Origin: an uncultured Bacteroidota bacterium
GTDB lineage: Bacteria; Bacteroidota; Bacteroidia; 2-12-FULL-35-15
Length of the DNA stretch: 10,888 nucleotides
Assembly (NCBI GenBank): GCA_903881065.1
Contig: CAIRRW010000502.1
Location: 1-10,888, forward strand
Direction of reading: 5' to 3'
The notes beneath the pieces were generated by a model. It saw nothing but the letters and a program-made list of their open reading frames with translations, did no database searches and had not been told where the DNA came from. Every line of letters starts with the position of its first letter. The stretch's first letter is position 1. This document shows, in pieces, positions 5,922 to 10,888 of this stretch. A program made the position numbers and the translations under genes.

Positions 5922-7490
5922 TTATTCATTCTTCTTTCTGCAAAATAGAAAGAAGGAATTCAAGAAGGCATAAAAGGTAACACCCGCCTGTGTTTCAAGC
6001 GTATCTTCGGTGAAGAAAGAAATCAATGCAATTATAAAAAATGTAATATAGAGATAGTCAAATGTCATATTTAATTTTATCATTGGATAAAGCAGTGTTA
6101 ATAGAAACCATAAAAGCCCTACCAAACCAAAGGCTACAGCAATAGATAGGTATTGATTATGTGAATGTAATCTCCATTTTGGATCTAGTTTTGATTTCAT
6201 TTTAATATAATATTCATCGAAAGAATCCTGTACATCCCCTGTTCCAACTCCTATTAATAAATTATTCTTAATAATATTTGAAGCTACTTTCCAATATTCA
6301 AAACGCTGAGTGAGCGAATGTCCATTGGCATCACCTTCTTTTTTATAGATATCTAACTCCCACATTGTTTCATAAATACGATCTTTTAGACTACTAATGC
6401 TTTGATAATTCACATTGGTCTCGCCTCGTTCAATTGCTTTTATCTCGTCATCAGACAAGGTAGTCAATGCATCTCCATCTTTTCTAAGTCCTTTAGATGC
6501 AAGAAAGCGGACAATTGTAAAGCGAAGTGTATTTCCTTTTTTGTCAGTACTTTCATAAGCAATCCTACTTCTTTTGCTCCATACTTCTTTCAATTCTTTA
6601 TCACAAACATACATCCAAATTAAATGACCATTTTCTCTTAGTTTGCTACCTTCTCCCTCCATATATTCATTGCCATGTGCGGTATATTTATCAAGTTTAT
6701 TAAAGTCAACAACTTCAATATTCTTATTCCGTTCATTAATTATTTCACGAATACTTAAAATTGAAAATATCATGGAACCAATGATTATCAAGAGGGCTCC
6801 ATATTTTATAATGTTACTTTTTGATTTAATTATTTTATATATTATTAGGATGAAGGATGTGATAATTAAAACGGAGATTCCTGTCATAGATTCCATTAAT
6901 ACTAAAAAAGCAAGAAGCCATATTATAATAATATACCAAACTAATTTCTCGAAAACTTTAATTGAATTTCTAATTAAATAGCCCGATACAAAAATGGCAA
7001 CACAGATAAGTAAAGCAAAACGGATATGAGAAATGAAGATTGAAATGCCCCGCATATCTACTATTGGGCGATAAATTATGCCTGTCAAAACTAATATACT
7101 TACACAAGTTCCGAAAAGGACAGAGGCTATGAATAATTTAAGAATAGCATTAAATATTTTATCAGGTATTGGTTTAGAAGTGGAAAGGATTAGCGGTAAC
7201 ACAAACAACGGAACTTTTATTCTTAAATCGAGATAGGCATCTTGAAAATTGTTTGTGTAAATTAACCCTAAGAAATGTAGTATAAGTAAAGAACTTAAAA
7301 CAACGGCTGGTTTGTTGTTCCAGAAAGAAACTATTTTATTCTTTAGATTTCCTTCTAAAATCCAATTTGTAAGCATGATTAGTTGCGCCGTACTTATCAT
7401 AAATTTGGATACAGGCATTCCAATCACTAATACACATAACGAAAAATAATAAACGTTGATATGGTATTTTCCGGGTAATAAGGATTTCAT
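5922..7490 (-). CDS. O-antigen ligase/polymerase family membrane protein (WaaL/Wzy_C-like)
   Basis: This 522-aa polytopic inner-membrane protein has roughly nine hydrophobic segments in residues 12-250. A polar, presumably periplasmic loop of about 190 residues follows (about 252-446), then three more helices. The loop end HSHNQYLSIAVAFGLVG fits the WaaL signature H[NSQ]x9Gxx[GTY] with His444, Asn445, Gly455 and Gly458. SHIRFALL near Arg157 resembles the Rx3L element. RFEYWKVASNII and LLIGVGTGD, just before the signature, are typical of Wzy_C proteins. The family joins undecaprenyl-linked polysaccharide to lipid A-core, or polymerises it; sequence alone does not separate the two. The loop is longer than in enterobacterial WaaL. 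Upstream, TACGTTTT (7506-7499) is a one-mismatch -7 box 8 nt from the ATG. The gene converges on the glycosyltransferase operon with no gap. Confidence 0.85.
   Translation of the reverse strand: MKSLLPGKYHINVYYFSLCVLVIGMPVSKFMISTAQLIMLTNWILEGNLKNKIVSFWNNKPAVVLSSLLILHFLGLIYTNNFQDAYLDLRIKVPLFVLPLILSTSKPIPDKIFNAILKLFIASVLFGTCVSILVLTGIIYRPIVDMRGISIFISHIRFALLICVAIFVSGYLIRNSIKVFEKLVWYIIIIWLLAFLVLMESMTGISVLIITSFILIIYKIIKSKSNIIKYGALLIIIGSMIFSILSIREIINERNKNIEVVDFNKLDKYTAHGNEYMEGEGSKLRENGHLIWMYVCDKELKEVWSKRSRIAYESTDKKGNTLRFTIVRFLASKGLRKDGDALTTLSDDEIKAIERGETNVNYQSISSLKDRIYETMWELDIYKKEGDANGHSLTQRFEYWKVASNIIKNNLLIGVGTGDVQDSFDEYYIKMKSKLDPKWRLHSHNQYLSIAVAFGLVGLLWFLLTLLYPMIKLNMTFDYLYITFFIIALISFFTEDTLETQAGVTFYAFLNSFFLFCRKKNE
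5931..5955. terminator. Hairpin just past the glycosyltransferase operon, weak
   Basis: CTTCTTTCT (5931-5939) pairs perfectly with AGAAAGAAG (5947-5955) around a 7-nt loop. It lies 10 nt after the operon stop and inside the last codons of the opposing ligase gene. No T-tract follows on either strand, so termination by this hairpin is uncertain. It may simply reflect Lys/Arg and Phe codons. Confidence 0.25.
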
Positions 7491-7604
7491 ATTTTAATAA
7501 AACGTATTGATGCAGAGAATATTGTGTTTTCTCAAAGAGAGTCCTAAAATCGACTGCTTAATTCCTAGGTTTCCGAATGAATTAAATAAGCTGGAGGTGG
7601 TATT

Positions 7605-7641
7605 AAAAAAAAGTTCCGTTCGATATTTCGAACGGAACTTT
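7605..7641 (-). terminator. Strong intrinsic terminator of the T9SS protein gene
   Basis: The 14-bp stem is perfect: AAAGTTCCGTTCGA (7610-7623) pairs with TCGAACGGAACTTT (7628-7641) around TATT. On the minus strand it is followed by a run of eight T (7612-7605). It starts 22 nt after the stop codon at 7664 and separates that gene from the ligase gene downstream on the same strand. Confidence 0.93.
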
Positions 7642-7663
7642 ATAAATAACGGAACTGCTTTTA

Positions 7664-10525
7664 TTAATAAACAAGAACCCTTTTAACGGATTGTTTTTTA
7701 TCATCCGTAAGAGTAAACACATACACACCTTTTCCATACATCGAAATATCGATGGTTTGATAATATGTACCAGTGGCATCTTTTACAGTTTGTTTGAAAA
7801 CAATCTGACCAAGTTCATTTACCAATTCCATTATATAATTTCCTTTTGCTCCTGTATCGAACGAAACAGTAAATATTCCATTATTCGGATTAGGATAAAT
7901 CGACAATGAATTATTTATTGTGGCTTCGGCAATACCAGTATTTACTACACTGATTGTATTGGAAACCGTTGATGAACAACTGTTGGTAGTAACAATATCA
8001 GTATAATTACCATTAGCAGTAACAGTGTAAGTCTGTCCTGTAGCTCCAGATATTGCAGTTCCATTTAGATACCATTGATTACCTGTGGCAGAACTTGATG
8101 ATAATACATTACCTGCCTGTGTTACCACAGGAGTACTAGGATTAGGTTTTACTGTAACAACAAAACTGGAAGCCGTACCTGCGCAGGAAGTAGGAGTCGG
8201 ACCTGTTGGGGTTACAACATAAGTAACGGTTCCGTTAGTAGTTCCAGTGTTAGTCAAAACGTTGGATATATTTCCATTTCCAGAAGCGGACCATCCAATA
8301 ACTGTTCCTGCTGAGGCAGAAGCCGTCCATCCAAAAGTAGAACCAGATGTTGCTGAAGTAGGAGTAATTGCCGCAGTTGAACCTGAACAAATAGATTGAG
8401 TTAAAGTAGTATTGGAAATTGTTGGTCGTGCAGCAACAGCAACAGTTGCTGTTCCGGCAACAGATGTACAGCCATTTACCGTAACTGTAAGTGAATAAGT
8501 GCCAGCCATTGCTGTAGTTGCAGTTGGTCGGGTAGAGTTTTGGGTAGTTGCTGTAAAGGTGCTAGGTCCAGTCCAGGCATAAGTTGCACTAGTTACGGCA
8601 GCCGAATTTAAGTTGATTGTAGCTCCTGCACATACAGGGGAATTAGTTGTAGGTGCCGGTGTAGCAGGCACAGCTTTTACTGTAATGCTTGTTACTGCAG
8701 AAGTATTGCTGCCGGCAGCATTGGTGGCAACAAGTGTTACACTGTAGGTACCAGTTGTAGCGAAAGTCATCGTAGGGCTTTGTGATGTAGATGTCAAAGT
8801 AGCAGGGCCACTAAATGTCCAAGCCCAGCTTGTTGGAGTGTTAGTACTATGGTCAGTAAAAGCAATGGATTGACCTGCACAAATTGATGAGGAAGCTGCA
8901 GTAAAGGATGCAACCGGTGGAACGGAAGCAGCACAGGCAGCAATCTGGAAAGAATAAATCTGTGTTAGAGCACTTCCTCCAGTTCCTATATACATTCCAG
9001 TATGCCAGAAAGTTACTCCATCAGGGTCAAGCCATGTCTCAGAATAATCGCCATCACGATTTCCAGTTGAAGTAGATTGTGAAGCTGTGCCTGCTTTCAC
9101 TGCAGTTTCAGCTACAGTAAAAGTCCCTAACGGATCGCAAGAACGTCTGCCGGTATAATATAATGATGGATACATAGAAGTTCCATTATCTCTTAAATAA
9201 CACAATGCAATAGAGCCATTATTATCTTGTGCAATACTTCCCATCCAACGATTATCAGTTGTCGGGGCAAAGATTCCTTCCTGATACATTGACCAGGTAG
9301 TACCAGTTTGACGTAATTCACACCATTTTAATCCACGTTGTGTAGAAGTAACCTTTACTCCCCAACAAAGTACAACCGAATTATACCCACTGAATATTTT
9401 GTATTGTGCCCGGAACATCAATGCTCCACCAATGCCATCCAACATTTGAGTGGTACCAGGTTGAGAAACGTCGTTCCATGCCGAATTATAAGAACCATCA
9501 AAAGCAGCAGCCGTTACACTTCCTGCAGAAGTAATTGTAGCAGTAGGGGTGGTAGCCCAATTTACTGCCATTTGATATATATTAACGGCATCAGTATAAC
9601 CACTTCCCCAACCATTATCAGAATAAGAGAAAATTGGACATGGAGTACCTGCTGGAGCTAATGCGCCATCCCCAGTATCAGCTGTTAAAGGAATAAAAAA
9701 CCAACCACTGTTATATGGTGGAGCATATGTTTTGGTTAACATACGTGATGCGGCATTTCCAGCTATCATTTGAGCTCTTTCAAATACAAAAATTGTTGGA
9801 GATTGTCCGGCAGAGTTTGTATTGCAAGTCATGTAATAACCGTCCTGCCAAACTGAAAATTTCAAATAATCAGGGAAGAAAGTTGAAGTAAATGTATACG
9901 TATACCAAGCTCCGGTAGGGTCATTTGTCTTCGAAATAGCGATATAAATCTTATTTCCTGTTTGTCCAAATTGGCTAAGGAACCATCGGTCAGCTGCTTT
10001 ATCATATAAAACTATTGGGTCGCCATCATCAGGAGTACTTGGGGACCACAATGCACCAAAGTCGCCGGAAAGTTGAAGGGTTCCTGTTTTGCTATAGATT
10101 CCAAAATGAGTAATACTTCCATTAATCATCTGAATATAATTGTTTGGTCCCGCTGCACCACAAGGGTCAAGTGGTGATACGTTATTGTCAGTCTGCCCAG
10201 CCCAACTCTGTAATGCTGCTCTGTTATGTATAAATCCATCCGAAGTTTGAATTGTTGATGGATCGTTTCCATAAGCAGGCCCGTTTTTCTCCACTGTTAA
10301 AGGGAATTTTTGAGGGACATTGTGTTCTCTGTCTTCTTTTTCCTTTTTACTGGAAGTGATTTTATTATCAAGCGTATTGTTGGCAAAAATTTCACGAAAA
10401 GGTTTTGTTTCATGAAATTCAGAACAGGTAACAAAAGTTGTTTTGTCCTCCTGTTTTGTTGCGCGTTGCGCAAAAACAAAGTTTGTAGCAATTAACCCGC
10501 AAATAATTAAGATGTTCTTTTTCAT
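7664..10525 (-). CDS. Large secreted PKD/Ig-repeat protein with T9SS type A sorting domain
   Basis: This is a 953-aa exported protein. A Sec signal peptide (about 1-19, MKKNILIICGLIATNFVFA) is followed by a charged linker to about 60. A 475-residue region follows, with recurring aromatic and Asp/Gly turns (GDPIVLYDKAADRWFLSQF, SIAQDNNGSIALCY). It reads as a beta-propeller-like module, but I cannot name its family. Next come a PKD domain (about 540-622, with WAWTFSGP and FATTGTYSVTLVATN) and three Ig/PKD-like repeats, each holding a Cys pair (CAG/CSG...C), to about 865. Residues 873-953 are the C-terminal sorting domain: IYPNPNNG, GNYIMELVNELGQIV, GVYVFTL and the basic end VKRVLVY. The route is Sec to the periplasm, then T9SS across the outer membrane, with probable surface attachment. 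Promoter, leader hairpin and terminator mark it as monocistronic. Adhesin-like or binding roles are plausible; no catalytic residues are recognised. Confidence 0.9.
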   Translation of the reverse strand: MKKNILIICGLIATNFVFAQRATKQEDKTTFVTCSEFHETKPFREIFANNTLDNKITSSKKEKEDREHNVPQKFPLTVEKNGPAYGNDPSTIQTSDGFIHNRAALQSWAGQTDNNVSPLDPCGAAGPNNYIQMINGSITHFGIYSKTGTLQLSGDFGALWSPSTPDDGDPIVLYDKAADRWFLSQFGQTGNKIYIAISKTNDPTGAWYTYTFTSTFFPDYLKFSVWQDGYYMTCNTNSAGQSPTIFVFERAQMIAGNAASRMLTKTYAPPYNSGWFFIPLTADTGDGALAPAGTPCPIFSYSDNGWGSGYTDAVNIYQMAVNWATTPTATITSAGSVTAAAFDGSYNSAWNDVSQPGTTQMLDGIGGALMFRAQYKIFSGYNSVVLCWGVKVTSTQRGLKWCELRQTGTTWSMYQEGIFAPTTDNRWMGSIAQDNNGSIALCYLRDNGTSMYPSLYYTGRRSCDPLGTFTVAETAVKAGTASQSTSTGNRDGDYSETWLDPDGVTFWHTGMYIGTGGSALTQIYSFQIAACAASVPPVASFTAASSSICAGQSIAFTDHSTNTPTSWAWTFSGPATLTSTSQSPTMTFATTGTYSVTLVATNAAGSNTSAVTSITVKAVPATPAPTTNSPVCAGATINLNSAAVTSATYAWTGPSTFTATTQNSTRPTATTAMAGTYSLTVTVNGCTSVAGTATVAVAARPTISNTTLTQSICSGSTAAITPTSATSGSTFGWTASASAGTVIGWSASGNGNISNVLTNTGTTNGTVTYVVTPTGPTPTSCAGTASSFVVTVKPNPSTPVVTQAGNVLSSSSATGNQWYLNGTAISGATGQTYTVTANGNYTDIVTTNSCSSTVSNTISVVNTGIAEATINNSLSIYPNPNNGIFTVSFDTGAKGNYIMELVNELGQIVFKQTVKDATGTYYQTIDISMYGKGVYVFTLTDDKKQSVKRVLVY

Positions 10526-10555
10526 TTTATTTTATTAAATTTAACCATAAATTTA

Positions 10556-10582
10556 AAAACCGGACCCAATTCCCCCGGTTTT
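10556..10582 (-). other. 5' leader hairpin of the T9SS protein gene
   Basis: On the minus strand AAAACCGG (10582-10575) pairs perfectly with CCGGTTTT (10563-10556) around an 11-nt G-rich loop, with T at 10555 extending the trailing T-run to five. With the -7 box at 10598-10591, transcription should begin only a few bases before this stem. It could protect the 5' end of the mRNA or act as an attenuator about 30 nt before the start codon. Confidence 0.55.
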
Positions 10583-10590
10583 ATTCCTTA

Positions 10591-10621
10591 CAAAAGTAAT
10601 AGTTACAATGCGGTTTAGAAA
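10591..10621 (-). promoter_or_regulatory. Promoter of the T9SS protein gene
   Basis: TACTTTTG (10598-10591) is a perfect TAnnTTTG -7 element on the minus strand. TTTC (10621-10618) sits exactly 19 nt upstream and matches three of four bases of the TTTG -33 element. The predicted leader is about 60 nt. Confidence 0.6.
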
Positions 10622-10755
10622 ATTTAAACAGCAATTGTAGACTAAACACATTTTTTTAGAGATAATCTTAAGATTTCCATCGTATTGTTGCAATTTGAAC
10701 TGTTTAATAACAAGTATTCCAATACATAAATGAAGTATTCGTTAGTATAAGTTTA

Positions 10756-10763
10756 TACCTTTG
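10756..10763 (+). promoter_or_regulatory. Promoter of the right-edge membrane protein gene, -7 element
   Basis: TACCTTTG is a perfect TAnnTTTG match, 9 nt before the ATG at 10773, giving a very short leader like that of meaB. No TTTG -33 element is at the usual spacing. The other features of the 247-bp divergent region (10526-10772) are the promoter and leader hairpin of the opposing gene. Confidence 0.5.
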
Positions 10764-10772
10764 GCTCTCTTT

Positions 10773-10888
10773 ATGCAAGTTATAGTCCCGATAGTATACG
10801 CACTTCTCCTTATTTTGTTGATTTACAAGATGAAGTTCTTTGAGATACCTGGATTCTCAAAGGGTGCAATAGTTTTTGTTTTTATTGT
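10773..10888 (+). CDS. Membrane protein, 5' part only (runs off the window)
   Basis: ATG 10773 opens a frame of 38 complete codons with no stop before the window ends. It begins MQVIVPIVYALLLILLIYKM, a clear transmembrane helix, then FFEIPGFSKG and the start of a second hydrophobic segment. An in-frame stop at 10743-10745 and a -7 box just upstream support this start. The pattern of a helix, then a phenylalanine-rich turn with PGxS, then a helix recalls hypothetical polytopic membrane proteins found near polysaccharide genes in Bacteroidota. That resemblance is from memory and the fragment is too short to assign a family. Confidence 0.65.
   Translation, partial: MQVIVPIVYALLLILLIYKMKFFEIPGFSKGAIVFVFI

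Noticed and set aside
6402..6981. Two plus-strand frames opposite the ligase gene
   Set aside because: They are antisense shadows of a gene with clear family motifs, and their translations show no domain.
9338..9661. 107-residue plus-strand frame opposite the secreted protein gene
   Set aside because: It is a shadow of the strongly supported 953-aa minus-strand gene, with no promoter or recognisable domain.

Overview
The window looks like a piece of chromosome from a member of the Bacteroidota. It is AT-rich. The large secreted protein ends in a type IX secretion (T9SS) sorting domain, several genes are preceded by the Bacteroidota -7 promoter element TAnnTTTG, and start codons have A-rich leaders rather than strong Shine-Dalgarno sites. 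I cannot name the genus.

Left part (1-1642): poor in genes and rich in repeats. It opens with an array of 10-bp words spaced exactly 21 bp apart, which flips orientation about a dyad near 166/167. Two small hairpins with the same loop follow at 363-400. On the minus strand come an unrecognised 79-aa frame and a putative lipoprotein whose signal peptide appears to start out of frame by one base. Between the lipoprotein and the next gene is a 124-bp element with imperfect inverted ends and internal hairpins, like a MITE or REPIN.

Middle part (1643-7490): a small STAS-like protein, then the GTPase chaperone MeaB on the minus strand. Back to back with meaB is a tight three-gene plus-strand operon of glycosyltransferases: one GT2 of the LPS-core (WaaE/LgtF-like) type and two GT4 enzymes. 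Tail to tail with it, with no base between the stop codons, is a WaaL/Wzy-type O-antigen ligase or polymerase. The four envelope genes read as a small LPS or surface-polysaccharide locus: sugars are added in the cytoplasm, and polymer is joined or extended on the periplasmic side.

Right part (7491-10888): a strong intrinsic terminator, then a 953-aa secreted T9SS protein on the minus strand with a propeller-like N-terminal half, PKD/Ig-like repeats and a C-terminal sorting domain. Its promoter and a 5' leader hairpin are visible. A divergent membrane-protein gene begins at 10773 and is cut by the window edge.

Most genes are ordinary for this phylum. The parts least explained are the phased 21-bp array, the REPIN-like element and the shared GTAGCG word in the left 1.5 kb. 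I found no convincing new multi-gene system.
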